Notes: generated by a model from the letters alone, not told the origin. DNA of 64,000 bases from JACKAQ01 sp965227145 (GCA_965227145.1 OZ245730.1:5332001-5396000), one strand, 5' to 3'. Counted from the first letter of the stretch, positions 52,705-62,474 are shown. Numbers and translations are program-made.

Positions 52705-53850
52705 ATGATGCAGCGCTACTTGAACGACTCGGGCTTTCAGCGGGGTTCATGGCAATACCGGGAAAAAATCCTGCTTTCCGGCGTGCTGATGAGTCTTCTG
52801 TTGCTGAACAGCCGTTACATCCATCACGGACATGCAACCGCTACGTTAAAACCAGTCACTATTTTTGTCTGGCTGATTGTCGCTGCCGGATTTGCATTGC
52901 TGATGTTTCCTGTAGTTATCTGGCTGTGCCAACGGTTTCCGCTGGCGCAGGCGCCGGTGAAACACGGGTTGCTTCACGCGGGAATAACTATCGGTGTTGC
53001 GATTGCGCATCTATTTGTTTTTCGTGATGTTACGTGGCTGTTCTGCTCGTATTGCCCGGATGCATTTCCAACTATTTATGCCGCTATCGGAAGCTTTTTT
53101 TCAAACCAGATTTTGCCGGCGTTGTGTATTTATCCAACAATGCTGGGCAGCCATTACGCAGTGCTGTTTTGGCATAGCTCCCGCGAACGCGATCGCCAAA
53201 CCCGGCGGTTGCAGGACGCCCTGCAACGGGCAGAATTGCGCTCATTAAATGCCCAGATCAACCCGCATTTTTTGTTCAATGCGTTGCAGATGATCAGTGC
53301 GCTGGTGCATAACGACGCCAACCGTGCGGATCAGGCGATTGTTCAGCTCAGCAATTTGCTGCGGCTCACCCTTCGCCAAACAGATGTGGAAGTGATCGCG
53401 CTGGAGCAGGAGCTTGCGATGCTGAAATTGTATCTGGATATCATGCAAATTCGATTTGAAAATGCGTTGCAGATCAAATTTGACATCGATCCCAAAACGC
53501 TGAACGCGGAAGTGCCCTATTTGCTGTTGCAACCGTTGGTCGAAAACGCGATCGAATACGGCGCAAACCCGGATGACGAGAGCCGGAACATACGGATCAG
53601 CGCAGCAATTTCCGGCAGAAAATTGCAGTTGGAAATCGCCGATAACGGCAGAGGTTTTTCGCTGGAGGAAGCAAACTGGCAGGATGCCGGCGTTGGTATC
53701 TCCAATACTATCAAACGTTTAGAGCAATTATACGGCGCCCGTCACCAATTCCGGATTTCTGACGGAATAACCGGCGGCGCAAATGTAACAATTTCGATAC
53801 CTTTCCGTATTCACAAAAATGCCGCCGCAGTAAACCCTTCAAAGGAGTGA
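52705..53850 (+). CDS. LytS/YehU-type membrane histidine kinase
   Basis: 381 residues from ATG 52705 (an upstream TTG frame is less likely). Four membrane helices in the first 150 residues (LLSGVLMSLLLL, FVWLIVAAGFALLMFPVVIW and others), then the His_kinase block AQINPHFLFNALQMISALVH with His188 and a HATPase domain (LLLQPLVENAIEYG, IADNGRGFSLEE, VGISNTIKRLEQLYG). No separate sensor domain, as usual for this class. It forms an operon with the LytTR regulator that starts 3 bp downstream. Confidence 0.9.
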   Translation: MMQRYLNDSGFQRGSWQYREKILLSGVLMSLLLLNSRYIHHGHATATLKPVTIFVWLIVAAGFALLMFPVVIWLCQRFPLAQAPVKHGLLHAGITIGVAIAHLFVFRDVTWLFCSYCPDAFPTIYAAIGSFFSNQILPALCIYPTMLGSHYAVLFWHSSRERDRQTRRLQDALQRAELRSLNAQINPHFLFNALQMISALVHNDANRADQAIVQLSNLLRLTLRQTDVEVIALEQELAMLKLYLDIMQIRFENALQIKFDIDPKTLNAEVPYLLLQPLVENAIEYGANPDDESRNIRISAAISGRKLQLEIADNGRGFSLEEANWQDAGVGISNTIKRLEQLYGARHQFRISDGITGGANVTISIPFRIHKNAAAVNPSKE

Positions 53851-53852
53851 AA

Positions 53853-54626
53853 ATGAAGTACATTCGAACGTTAATCGTCGATGATGAGCCGCTGGCACGC
53901 GAAAAACTGCGCCATTTACTGGACGCAGAAAACGATGTGCAAGTGGTCGCCGAATGCGATAATGGCGAAAAAGCGCTCGCAATGGTTCGCGTAACTGCGC
54001 CGGAAATTGTATTTCTGGACATCAATTTACCGGGAATGATGGGCACGGAAATCGCGGACGCACTCAACCAGCTCGTCAAACCGCCGGCGGTGGTTTTTGT
54101 TTCGGCACACAATCAATTTGCGATGAAAGCCTTCGAGCTGAACGTGCTCGATTACCTGCTGAAGCCGTTTGATCCGGCGCGGCTCAAAAAAGCCATTCAA
54201 AAATACCGCGATTTACGCCAAACCGAATCCCCTGAAGCGCTGGATTCGCATCTGCAAAGCCTGCTTTCTCAGCTCACGCGTCGCCCGCGATATATGGAGC
54301 GCGTCCTCATCCGCAGCGGCGATGATATTTTGATTATGAAAACAGATGATATCGATTGGATTGAAGCGGCGGGAAACTACGTCTATCTGCACACCGGCAA
54401 AAAATCGCGCTTGCTGCGCGAAACGATGAACAATCTGCAGGAAAAACTCGATCCGGATAAATTTATCCGCATCCATCGCTCCTGCATCGTAAATATCGAG
54501 CGGATTCGCAAAATGCAGCCGTCATCGCATGGGGAATTGATCATCGTGATGAGCGACAACACCGAGTTGACCCTCACGCGAACATACCGGGACAACCTCA
54601 TCGGGCGATTCGAAATTCCGGCATAA
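53853..54626 (+). CDS. LytTR-family response regulator
   Basis: 257 residues. AAGGAG 5 nt upstream fixes ATG 53853, just past the kinase stop. The REC domain has VDDE (9-12), Asp56 in IVFLDINLPG, FVSAH and LLKPFDP. The C-terminal LytTR DNA-binding domain shows DDIDWIEAAGNYVYLHT and FIRIHRSCIVNIERIRKM. Cognate partner of the preceding kinase; targets unknown. Confidence 0.93.
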   Translation: MKYIRTLIVDDEPLAREKLRHLLDAENDVQVVAECDNGEKALAMVRVTAPEIVFLDINLPGMMGTEIADALNQLVKPPAVVFVSAHNQFAMKAFELNVLDYLLKPFDPARLKKAIQKYRDLRQTESPEALDSHLQSLLSQLTRRPRYMERVLIRSGDDILIMKTDDIDWIEAAGNYVYLHTGKKSRLLRETMNNLQEKLDPDKFIRIHRSCIVNIERIRKMQPSSHGELIIVMSDNTELTLTRTYRDNLIGRFEIPA

Positions 54627-54632
54627 CAGCTG

Positions 54633-56975
54633 CTAAGCATCGACCTTATAATCGACTTGCGGGGCTTCCTGCAGCGCCACCAAACCGCTGTCGATGTGGT
54701 GATTCAGCGTACTGACCACTTCATCCTTCGCGGAAAAATAGAGGATTTGCCAACCCTGTTTGGAAATTTCCACCAGCATGTCCAACTGCTGCCGCAGCCG
54801 TTTGGAATCGGATTTGAGAAACGGATCATCGAGAATAAAAAAGCCCTTTTCCGATTGCAGCAACCGTTCACCAAGCGCGATCCGCACGGCAAAATACAGC
54901 TGGTCATACGCACCGCTGGATAGCCACGAGGGCAGCAATTTTTTACCGTCGCTGCGCTGAATGCGAATGCCGCTTTCATCTGCATCGTAATGCACAACCG
55001 GATAAAGCGCATCGGTTATCTCGCTGTAAATATTAGAGATACGACTATCTTCACCAAACAATTCCCGAATTTTTTCGCGCTCCTCCCGTTCAATTTCTTC
55101 AAAAATATTGATGGACGTCCGCACGTTGTGCTGGCGCATTTCCGTATCGCTGATGAACTGTTTGAGCATGTGATCCAACTGTTTCAGATCGCTGAGGGTG
55201 CGGCTGGGAAAGCGGTCTTCCTCCGGCAAAACAACCTCGTACGCCCGACGCTCGATATCGCCAAGCCGGGTGCGGAATTCGTGCAATTGCTGCTGAAGCG
55301 TCTGAATTTCCGACAACAAATCATCCCGTTCCTCGGTTGCCTGTGCCAGCTTTTTTTCCTCGAATGCGATGTCCGCAGCTTCGGATTGGTAGCTGCGCAA
55401 ATCGTAAACCGATGATTCCCAATGCTGCAATTGCTCTGTCAAATCACCGGACGCCGGACCAAAAAAACTGGCGAGAACCGTAACAGACTCGTTGATTTTT
55501 TGCTCCACCTGCTGGCGGTCTTTCAACTTGCGCTGGTATTCCGCCGGCGTATCCATTTTGCTGGATTGATGAATTTTTTTGATGCTGTTTTTCGCCTCGG
55601 AAATGCGTGCCTGCAATCCTTCGATGCGCTCATCGCGCAGATTGGCGTAGGTTTTTTCCAGAAATTGAACCCGGCTTTCCGCTTCGTTAATTTGCTTTTG
55701 CTGACGTTGCCAGGTTTCCTCCAGCCGCAAAATCTGCTCCTGTATCTGCGATAAATTTTCGCCGGGAAGATTGATTTCCTCCGCCATCAGCAACGCATCG
55801 GACACCCGCAACTGGTGCTCGCCGGTGGGGCTGATAAACCGGAAATAGTAAAATAGCGACATCAAAAAAGTGCCGGTTGCAGACGATGCCGCCGCAACCA
55901 AAATGCCCGTGTTGCCCGGCTGCCACATCACACCTGCCAGCGAAATTAGCGCCACCAGCAAAAACACAGCAATCGCCGTGGTGAAAAACGGTTTGCTCGC
56001 CAAAAATTTGGCGTTGTCTTTCCGGTAATCGTTCATTTGCTGCATGAGCGGACGGAGGCGGTTATCCACCGCAAACTTCCGCTGGCGAACCACTTCGAAC
56101 GTGTTTCGCAATTCCAGCAATTTGCGCTGCTCCTCCACCAGTTCATTTTCAATAGACTGGCTTTGCCGGATGCTGGCATTCAATTCGGCTTCTTTTTCGC
56201 GAACCACATTTTCCATCTGCTGCCATTGCAGATAAATTTCGTCGTTAAGTTCAGGAAAAACATTGAGTTGCTGCTGGAGATTATAAATCAGATCGAGATG
56301 GCGTCGCCCGTTTTCATAGCGCTCCCGCTGGCGGGCTTTGCCCAACGCGCTGATGCGTTCTTCGGCGCTTCGCAGCCGTTGCTGGATTTCCACCAGATTT
56401 TCTTCCACGATATCGTAGCCATCGGACGCAGCTTCGTGATAAAGCAATTCACACTCATCCACCAATTCCCGCGCTGCCAGCAATCGCTTTTTGAGATAGT
56501 GGCTTTCGCGGGTGTTCACTACTTCCATCGTTGGCGTAAAATCACCGATTTCCCGTAATTTGTCGATCACTTTTTGCACCGATCCGGTTCGCAAACCGGT
56601 CAGGCGTTCGGAAATGGCGTCGTAAAATTCGCTTTCGCGGGAGATCGTCAAATCGCTGTTGCGAATGATGAACAGGTTGCGATATTCCTCTGCCGTAACG
56701 TTCATGATGCTGGAAATATCGCCGGCTTCCGGCAGCATAAACGTTTCGCCGGACTGATTTTCGAGTTGCAAATACCCTTCCGGCCGGTGCGAAACCCGGT
56801 CGATGCCCGGGAAAATTTTTGCGCGTTTACCGAGCAGAAAATTGACCATCGCCTCAAGCGTGAGGGTTTTTCCGTCTTCGTTATTGCCATAAAAAAGGTT
56901 GAAGTTTTCCAGTTTGACCACACCGCTTTCGCCCAACGGGCCATAGCGATGGACTCGGAACTCCTTTATTCTCAT
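54633..56975 (-). CDS. Membrane-embedded Rad50/SMC-like ATPase (YhaN-like)
   Basis: 780 residues. Walker A GNNEDGKT (30-37), then long coiled coils interrupted at about 330-385 by two hydrophobic helices (FFTTAIAVFLLVALISLAGV and ILVAAASSATGTFLMSLFYY). The C-terminal ABC half has the signature LSSGAYDQLYFAVRIALGE and Walker B GFFILDDPF with ILYFSAKDE after it. This is the layout of YhaN-type ATPases, partners of an Mre11-like nuclease; the membrane helices in the coiled coil tie the complex to the membrane. It overlaps the nuclease gene by 4 bp. The DNA target or process is not known from sequence. Confidence 0.85.
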   Translation of the reverse strand: MRIKEFRVHRYGPLGESGVVKLENFNLFYGNNEDGKTLTLEAMVNFLLGKRAKIFPGIDRVSHRPEGYLQLENQSGETFMLPEAGDISSIMNVTAEEYRNLFIIRNSDLTISRESEFYDAISERLTGLRTGSVQKVIDKLREIGDFTPTMEVVNTRESHYLKKRLLAARELVDECELLYHEAASDGYDIVEENLVEIQQRLRSAEERISALGKARQRERYENGRRHLDLIYNLQQQLNVFPELNDEIYLQWQQMENVVREKEAELNASIRQSQSIENELVEEQRKLLELRNTFEVVRQRKFAVDNRLRPLMQQMNDYRKDNAKFLASKPFFTTAIAVFLLVALISLAGVMWQPGNTGILVAAASSATGTFLMSLFYYFRFISPTGEHQLRVSDALLMAEEINLPGENLSQIQEQILRLEETWQRQQKQINEAESRVQFLEKTYANLRDERIEGLQARISEAKNSIKKIHQSSKMDTPAEYQRKLKDRQQVEQKINESVTVLASFFGPASGDLTEQLQHWESSVYDLRSYQSEAADIAFEEKKLAQATEERDDLLSEIQTLQQQLHEFRTRLGDIERRAYEVVLPEEDRFPSRTLSDLKQLDHMLKQFISDTEMRQHNVRTSINIFEEIEREEREKIRELFGEDSRISNIYSEITDALYPVVHYDADESGIRIQRSDGKKLLPSWLSSGAYDQLYFAVRIALGERLLQSEKGFFILDDPFLKSDSKRLRQQLDMLVEISKQGWQILYFSAKDEVVSTLNHHIDSGLVALQEAPQVDYKVDA

Positions 56976-58033
56976 TCGTTTATCTCCATCATTGCCTTCA
57001 CGGTAACATCCAGAATGCGCTGCTTTTCTGCGTCATCCAAATCTCTGGCATCCAGCCGTTCCCGGAATCTTTTGAACAGATCGTTCTCCAGCACTTCGTG
57101 CACATCGCGAAATTCGATGCTGGCGATATCGCCTTTTTCGCTGACCAGCCGCAACAGCGCCTCGCGCAGCTCCGTTTCGCTCATCGCCAATTTTTTGCTG
57201 TTGATAAATCCGTTGATGTGCAGTAGCATTCCGGCGTGTTCCGGCAAATTGACCATCCGTTCGGTGATCGTTTGCAGCGGCGTTTTTTCCTCAAACGGAT
57301 CCAGCGAAATTCGCAAAATGTGATAATAAAAACTGTTGAGCAATCGCGGCTGCGGCGCTTCGCCAATGGTAAACAGATTGACTTTGCGAATACCGGTTTC
57401 CCGGCGCGTAACCGAAACCGGCGATCCGGAATACACAAAGTATTGATTTTCCTGAATTTCGTGCACCGAATAATTGCTGTGAAAATGTCCCGCGAGCACG
57501 TATTGCCACGGTAATCGCTGAAAATAGCTGAGTTTTACGGGCAGGTATCGCTGCCGCCCTTCCTCGCCATATTCTGCCCATCCGCCAATCATGTCATACA
57601 ATTCACCATGAAACAGCAGCACGTGAGTGGCATCGGGCTCGGCGCGCTCTGCCGCGATCGTCAAAAATGGCAGGATTTCTTCTTCACCCATTTCTTCGTA
57701 GGGAAATCCCCAAAAGAATACGCCGTCGATGGATTCCGGCATCAGTAAATCGCGCAATATGGTTACGTTATCGCCAAAATAGGTGCCGTCCGGGTAAGCG
57801 TTGGCATCGTGATTTCCGGGGATAATCAGCACGTGCCCGCCAAATCTCTCGAACACTTCGCGGATTTTGGGGCGCAGCGTTTGCCCGTCGGCATCGCTAT
57901 CGAACAGATCGCCGCTGATGGCCAGCACGCGAACATTTTCTGATTGCGCCAGTTCAACAACCCTTTCCAACGCCTGCCATCGGACATCGGTAATACTGCG
58001 TAAATGCAAATCTGCTGTGTGTAAAATTTTCAT
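56972..58033 (-). CDS. SbcD/Mre11-like metallophosphoesterase (YhaO-like)
   Basis: 353 residues. The five metallophosphoesterase motifs are complete: HTADLHL, LAISGDLFDSD, IIPGNHDANA, LLFHGEL and LAGHFHSNY. The C-terminal half is a capping domain and ends with a helix that can dock on an ATPase coiled coil. Such enzymes cut DNA ends or hairpins with Mn2+. It is translated first, with its stop overlapping the ATPase start (ATGA), so both subunits are made together. Confidence 0.88.
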   Translation of the reverse strand: MKILHTADLHLRSITDVRWQALERVVELAQSENVRVLAISGDLFDSDADGQTLRPKIREVFERFGGHVLIIPGNHDANAYPDGTYFGDNVTILRDLLMPESIDGVFFWGFPYEEMGEEEILPFLTIAAERAEPDATHVLLFHGELYDMIGGWAEYGEEGRQRYLPVKLSYFQRLPWQYVLAGHFHSNYSVHEIQENQYFVYSGSPVSVTRRETGIRKVNLFTIGEAPQPRLLNSFYYHILRISLDPFEEKTPLQTITERMVNLPEHAGMLLHINGFINSKKLAMSETELREALLRLVSEKGDIASIEFRDVHEVLENDLFKRFRERLDARDLDDAEKQRILDVTVKAMMEINE

Positions 58034-58354
58034 AAATTTGCGTTTTGCTTCCGTTTCGGATCCGGTTTTGTGGTAATATCACTACAAAATAACGGAAATT
58101 TTGTCTTTTATGCAAGATATGAATTTTGGTGAGTTGGGAATGTGACACAAGTGACGCCATTTTTTTCTGGCTGTTTGATAATTACGTATGTCAGGTTTAC
58201 TTTGCACCGGCGAATGATGATAAAAAAATGAAGATGGGATAGTAATATTAACCACCCTTCGACTTCGCTCAGGGCTCAGGGGGCAAAAGCTCGATCGCTG
58301 GGTTTGCCGAAACTTTTCTTTATCCTTTATCCTTTATCCTTTTATCCTTTTTAT
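58034..58354. repeat. 321-bp region with hairpin and ATCCTTT repeats
   Basis: CCCTTCGACTTCGCTCAGGG (about 58256-58275) is a hairpin of the same type as 36204-36231. TTTATCCTTTATCCTTTATC and TTTTATCC follow (58318-58350), right before the MpaB-like gene. No other gene or signal is seen. Confidence 0.5.
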
Positions 58355-59185
58355 ATGACAACATCAGAAAAAACAGACCGTTACCAATTTCCGCCCGGAA
58401 CCCAAACCTGGCGAATCAACAAAGAAATTGCGCTGCTGCTCGGCGGCGGGCGCGCATTGCTGATGCAAATTGCCCACCCGATGGTCGCGCAGGGCGTTGC
58501 CGATCACAGCGACTTCCGGGAACGACCGCTGGACCGACTGTTCCGCACGCTGTTCAGCATCATTCAAATTGTGTTTGCGGAGCGCGAAGTTGCCAAACAA
58601 GTTGCCGCACGCGTTCGCACCGTTCACCGCAGCGTTACCGGGGAAATGGGCGAAACCGTTGGTTCTTTCGAACAACAGCGGCGCTATTTTGCAGAAAATC
58701 CGGTGCTGCTGATGTGGGTTTTCGCCACGCTGGTGGATACATCGATCGTCACTTATGAGCTGTTGTTTCAACCGTTGAGCGATGCGGAAAAAGAGCAATT
58801 TTATCGCGAAAGCTGCATTTGGGGCGGATGGCTCGGCGTTTCGGCAGATGTGCTGCCGCCGGATTATCCGGCATTTTGCAGCTATCTGCAAAGCATGGCA
58901 GACACCGGGCAACTGGCGGTTGGCGAATCGGGACGCGATATTTGCGAAAGTATTTTTCGTCCGAATATTCGCTGGATTCCCAACATCGCGCTGGCGCCGG
59001 TGAAATTTTTGACGATCGGGATGCTGCCCAACACATTGCGTCCGGCATTCGGTTTCGATTGGTCGGAACGGCAGGAAAAACGCTTCCGCCGGATCATTTC
59101 CATTTTTCGTTGGCTGTTGCGCTTCACGCCGGAACGGCTGCGCTCTTTGCCGATGGCCTGGAAAATTCGCCGGGAATATCGTTGA
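58355..59185 (+). CDS. DUF2236 (MpaB/latex-clearing-like) protein
   Basis: 276 residues from ATG 58355; the upstream in-frame extension is only translated repeat DNA. Family marks: GGGRALLMQIAHPMVAQGVADHSDF (about 31-55 region, His pair), FAENPVLLMWVFATLVDTSI and a Tyr/Arg-rich C-terminus. DUF2236 includes heme-dependent oxygenases (MpaB, Lcp) that cleave isoprenoid or aromatic-ether side chains; whether this member binds heme is not shown. Expected cytosolic. Stands alone. Confidence 0.75.
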   Translation: MTTSEKTDRYQFPPGTQTWRINKEIALLLGGGRALLMQIAHPMVAQGVADHSDFRERPLDRLFRTLFSIIQIVFAEREVAKQVAARVRTVHRSVTGEMGETVGSFEQQRRYFAENPVLLMWVFATLVDTSIVTYELLFQPLSDAEKEQFYRESCIWGGWLGVSADVLPPDYPAFCSYLQSMADTGQLAVGESGRDICESIFRPNIRWIPNIALAPVKFLTIGMLPNTLRPAFGFDWSERQEKRFRRIISIFRWLLRFTPERLRSLPMAWKIRREYR

Positions 59186-59390
59186 ATTTATTCAAATGTT
59201 ATGTCTGCACTGGATTTACGTGTCAAACGCCGCCACTGAAAAATCATAAAAAACAGCATTCCCACAGTAAAACACCGTTGAGCAATTTCAGTAAACTACA
59301 CTATTGTGAAACTTAAACCGTTGAAAATGTAATTAAGTCGTCTGGACTTATTCTGGAAATATTAAAAAAACGGGGTTGGAATTGATGCAG

Positions 59391-59427
59391 ACAAAAAAAC
59401 AAACGGGGCAAAAATAACCTGCCCCGT
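59391..59427 (-). terminator. Rho-independent terminator of the hemerythrin gene
   Basis: ACGGGGCA (59403-59410) pairs with TGCCCCGT (59420-59427); the minus strand then reads TTTGTTTTTTTG. Confidence 0.85.
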
Positions 59428-59455
59428 GATAAAAATTAAAGCTTTCAACTAACAT

Positions 59456-59875
59456 TTAATGCGAGGAATCGGTGTGAACACACGATGCCAGACCGCCGTC
59501 GATTTTTTTGATGTGCATTACCAGCCAGTCCGTCAGCTCTTTGTACATGCGCATTGCCAGATCGTCGGATGCGCCGTTGCGATAATCGCTTTCAAATTGC
59601 AAAAATGTTTCGATAAAATTGGCATGGGCACTTTTGTTGGCTTTCGCTGTCGGGCAATTGTACTTTTCCATACATTTTTCTTCGCGCTCAAAGTGCCAAA
59701 CGGTGTAATATTTCAGCAAATTGATGATTTTTTTTACAGCCTGACGCCCTTTTTTCTGCTCGATAACATCCGCCAGTTCATTAATAATATCGATGAGATA
59801 TTTGTGCTGGATATCTACCGCACGATTGCCGGAACTTAGCGAGTCATCCCAGGCGATTCTCAGAGATCCACTCAT
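59456..59875 (-). CDS. Bacteriohemerythrin
   Basis: 139 residues, one hemerythrin domain with the ligand pattern for a di-iron oxygen-binding site: AVDIQHKYLIDIINEL, YYTVWHFEREEKCM (H-x3-E), SAHANFIETF (H-x4-T) and WLVMHIKKID (H-x4-D). It carries or senses O2, or supplies it to enzymes at the membrane. AGGAGGGG lies close before ATG 59875, with its own promoter and terminator. Confidence 0.93.
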   Translation of the reverse strand: MSGSLRIAWDDSLSSGNRAVDIQHKYLIDIINELADVIEQKKGRQAVKKIINLLKYYTVWHFEREEKCMEKYNCPTAKANKSAHANFIETFLQFESDYRNGASDDLAMRMYKELTDWLVMHIKKIDGGLASCVHTDSSH

Positions 59876-59892
59876 GATCCCCTCCTTGTTTG

Positions 59893-59921
59893 ATGATAAA
59901 TTAGCCCCTTAAACGATGCAA
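59893..59921 (-). promoter_or_regulatory. Predicted sigma70-like promoter of the hemerythrin gene
   Basis: On the minus strand TTGCAT (59921-59916), 17-bp spacer, TATCAT (59898-59893). The leader would be very short, about 12 nt, starting next to the ribosome site. Confidence 0.45.
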
Positions 59922-60022
59922 AACCAAAACAGAATGGTTGAGCTAAAATATATCGGAATGGAAACACGACCGGTTGCCGAATTGCACAAGATCCGTAAAC
60001 GATTTTCTGAAGTGGTGATTTT

Positions 60023-60799
60023 TTATTGGGGAAGATCGAGCTGCCAATTGCGCATTTCAGCGAGAAAGCGGTATTGGGTTAAGTCCAGATGCAGCGGCGT
60101 TACCGCCACATATTGGCGGGAGATGGCGACTTCGTCCACATCGTCATCGGTATCGAGCACCAGTTTTTTGCCACCCAGCCAATAGTAAGTGCGATTGGTG
60201 AGATCGGTGCGTTTTTCAAAAAACTCCTCAAACCTGCCGCGTCCCTGCCGGGTTATTTTGATACCTTTGATTTCCGAAAGCGGCAGTGCGGGAATGTTTA
60301 CGCTGAGCAAAGTATCTTCCGGTATTCCATTTTTTAAAACGGCACCCGCCAATATTTTTGCAATTTCTGCGGCGCCGGAAAAATCGCGATTGGTGAAGCT
60401 GGTGAGGGAAAAGGCGATGGATGGAATGCCCATTATCGCGCCTTCGGTTGCGGCGGAAACAGTCCCGGAATAAATGACATTTACGGCGGCATTGCTGCCC
60501 TGATTGATGCCGGAAACAACCAAATCCGGTTTGAATTCCAGAATGCCTTTTACGCCCAATTTTACGCAATCTGCGGGTGTGCCGTTAACCGACCATCCGA
60601 AAAATTCGCCGTGGCGTTCCACTTTTGCGACCCGTAACGGATCAGACAGTGTGATGGCATGCCCAACTGCGCTTTTTTCGGAATCGGGCGCAACCACATA
60701 CGGCTCGCCGATGCTTTTCATGGCATTGCACAACGCCCAAATACCGTGTGAAAAAATACCGTCGTCGTTGGTCACCAGAATTTTTGGGCGTTCGCTCAT
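60023..60799 (-). CDS. surE: 5'/3'-nucleotidase SurE
   Basis: 258 residues; survival protein with nucleoside monophosphatase activity. N-terminal ILVTNDDGIFSHGIWAL is the metal site (two Asp), followed by VVAPDSEKSAVGHAITL, GTPADCVKLGVK and LVVSGINQGSNAAVNVIYSGTV. Length as usual. It starts 15 bp after the accD stop, so the two form an operon. Confidence 0.95.
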   Translation of the reverse strand: MSERPKILVTNDDGIFSHGIWALCNAMKSIGEPYVVAPDSEKSAVGHAITLSDPLRVAKVERHGEFFGWSVNGTPADCVKLGVKGILEFKPDLVVSGINQGSNAAVNVIYSGTVSAATEGAIMGIPSIAFSLTSFTNRDFSGAAEIAKILAGAVLKNGIPEDTLLSVNIPALPLSEIKGIKITRQGRGRFEEFFEKRTDLTNRTYYWLGGKKLVLDTDDDVDEVAISRQYVAVTPLHLDLTQYRFLAEMRNWQLDLPQ

Positions 60800-60814
60800 G
60801 AAAATACAGCTCCG

Positions 60815-61759
60815 TTATTTTCCGTTTTTGGCAGTCGTTCGAGTGGTTTTGGCAGGCGTTTTTGGCGTTTCTGCAGCAACATCTGTTTTGGATTGGTGGT
60901 TGGTCATCGCTTCATCCGTGGGTATCGGCCAGAGCAAACGGAGCAGCCGGGCAAGGGTTTCGCGCATTTCGTGGCGATGAACAATCATATCGATAAACCC
61001 ATGTTCCTGAACAAATTCCGCGGTCTGGAAACCGTCCGGCAAATCTTGTCCGATGGTTTGTTTGATCACCCGCTGCCCGGCAAAACCGATCAGCGCGCCG
61101 GGTTCGGCAATTTGTATATCGCCGAGCATGGCAAAACTGGCGGTTGTTCCGCCGGTTGTCGGATCGGTTAAAATGGCGATAAACGGCACGCCGGCATCTT
61201 CCAGCTGCGCCAGCTTTGCGCTGGTTTTCGCCAATTGCATCAGCGAGAGCGCGCTTTCCATCATTCGCGCACCACCAGATGCGGAAATGATGAGCAGCGG
61301 ATGGCGTTGTTCACGGGCGATATCGGTTGCGCGGGCAATTTTTTCGCCGACAACCGAGCCCATACTCCCGCCGATGAACGAGAAATCCATGATTGCCGCA
61401 ATCACCGGCTGCCCTTCGATAGTCGCAGAACCCGTGACAACCGCATCGTTTAATCCGGTTGCTTTTTGGGCGGCTTTCAGCCGGTCGGTATATTTTTTGG
61501 AATCCTTAAATTTCAGCGGATCAACGGATTTGATGTGCCCGTTGACTTCTTTGAAGCTTTTTTCATCAAAATAAAACTCGATAAATTCTTTACTGGTGAT
61601 GCGAAAATGGTTGTCACATTTGGGGCAAACGAACATGCGTTTCTGTAATTCCGCACGATAAATGATTTCGCCGCAGTTATCGCATTTTACCCATAAGCCA
61701 TCCGGTATGGTTTTTTTTTCGCCGGTGTCGATGCCTTTTTTTCGTTTGAACCAATCCAT
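60815..61759 (-). CDS. accD: Acetyl-CoA carboxylase carboxyltransferase subunit beta
   Basis: 314 residues; with AccA it transfers CO2 from biotin to acetyl-CoA, the first step of fatty-acid synthesis. The N-terminal zinc ribbon has C-x2-C (KCDNCGE) and C-x2-C (FVCPKCDNHF). The crotonase-like core shows MDFSFIGGSMGSVVGEK, ISASGGARMMESALSLMQ, LTDPTTGGTTASFAMLGD and GFAGQRVIKQTIG. The last 30 residues are an Ala/Thr/Lys-rich tail not needed for the fold. First gene of an operon with surE. Confidence 0.95.
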   Translation of the reverse strand: MDWFKRKKGIDTGEKKTIPDGLWVKCDNCGEIIYRAELQKRMFVCPKCDNHFRITSKEFIEFYFDEKSFKEVNGHIKSVDPLKFKDSKKYTDRLKAAQKATGLNDAVVTGSATIEGQPVIAAIMDFSFIGGSMGSVVGEKIARATDIAREQRHPLLIISASGGARMMESALSLMQLAKTSAKLAQLEDAGVPFIAILTDPTTGGTTASFAMLGDIQIAEPGALIGFAGQRVIKQTIGQDLPDGFQTAEFVQEHGFIDMIVHRHEMRETLARLLRLLWPIPTDEAMTNHQSKTDVAAETPKTPAKTTRTTAKNGK

Positions 61760-61857
61760 TATTGCACTCCCGATTTATACATCGTTTAAAATACGCACTG
61801 AAAGCGACAATGTAAACTAAAAAAAATGACGTCTTTAATATATTGATTTAAATAAAC

Positions 61858-62442
61858 TTACCAAAATTTTGCATTGACCATCAGCAGCAGCGAAATGCCC
61901 GCAGCAGCGCCGGAAACGAACAGATTCCATTCGCGATGCTGTGCGCGGAACACGTTCATAACCAGATACGCCACACCCATCGTAACAGCGACAATCAGCA
62001 ATTGCCCGAGCTCCAGCCCGACGTTAAACGCGAACAGCGGTTGCAGCAAACTTTCCTCATCGCCGAGCAGCATCCGCAGATAATTGGAAAAACCCATACC
62101 GTGAATCAGCCCGAAAAACATTGCCAAACCGTAATTCCAGCCCATTTTCCGGCGCTCGGTTCGTTCGACGTGTTCAAAAATATTCAAAAATGCGGTCACG
62201 AAAATGGTCAGCGGAATGAGGAATTCCACGATGTCGCCGGGAATGGTAAAAATGCCCAGTGTTGCCAGCGCCAGCGTTAGCGAGTGACCGATTGTAAACG
62301 CGGTAACCAGCACCAGAATGTGTTTCCACTGCGCCGCACGATACACCGCACACAGCGCCACGATAAACAACATGTGGTCGTATGCCGCCAGATCGGCGAT
62401 GTGGTTGAATCCCAATTTCAGATAACTTTCAAATGTGGTCAT
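61858..62442 (-). CDS. HupE/UreJ-family membrane protein
   Basis: 194 residues, six membrane helices. The family's metal-binding pattern is present: LAAYDHMLFIVALCAVY, FTIGHSLTLALATLG and GLIHGMGFSNYL with His/Asp/Glu residues inside helices, plus NVGLELGQLLIV. HupE/UreJ proteins are thought to carry nickel or other divalent metals, but many members occur far from hydrogenase or urease genes, as here. The gene follows the asparaginase gene by 32 bp and may be co-transcribed. Confidence 0.85.
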   Translation of the reverse strand: MTTFESYLKLGFNHIADLAAYDHMLFIVALCAVYRAAQWKHILVLVTAFTIGHSLTLALATLGIFTIPGDIVEFLIPLTIFVTAFLNIFEHVERTERRKMGWNYGLAMFFGLIHGMGFSNYLRMLLGDEESLLQPLFAFNVGLELGQLLIVAVTMGVAYLVMNVFRAQHREWNLFVSGAAAGISLLLMVNAKFW

Positions 62443-62447
62443 ATTTT

Positions 62448-62472
62448 TAAGGATAAAGGGTTAAGGATAAAG
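62448..62472. repeat. AAGGATAAAGG repeat between asparaginase and HupE genes
   Basis: AAGGATAAAGG twice, separated by GTTA, between the two genes; one of the recurrent GATAAAGG sites. Confidence 0.45.
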
Positions 62473-62474
62473 GC

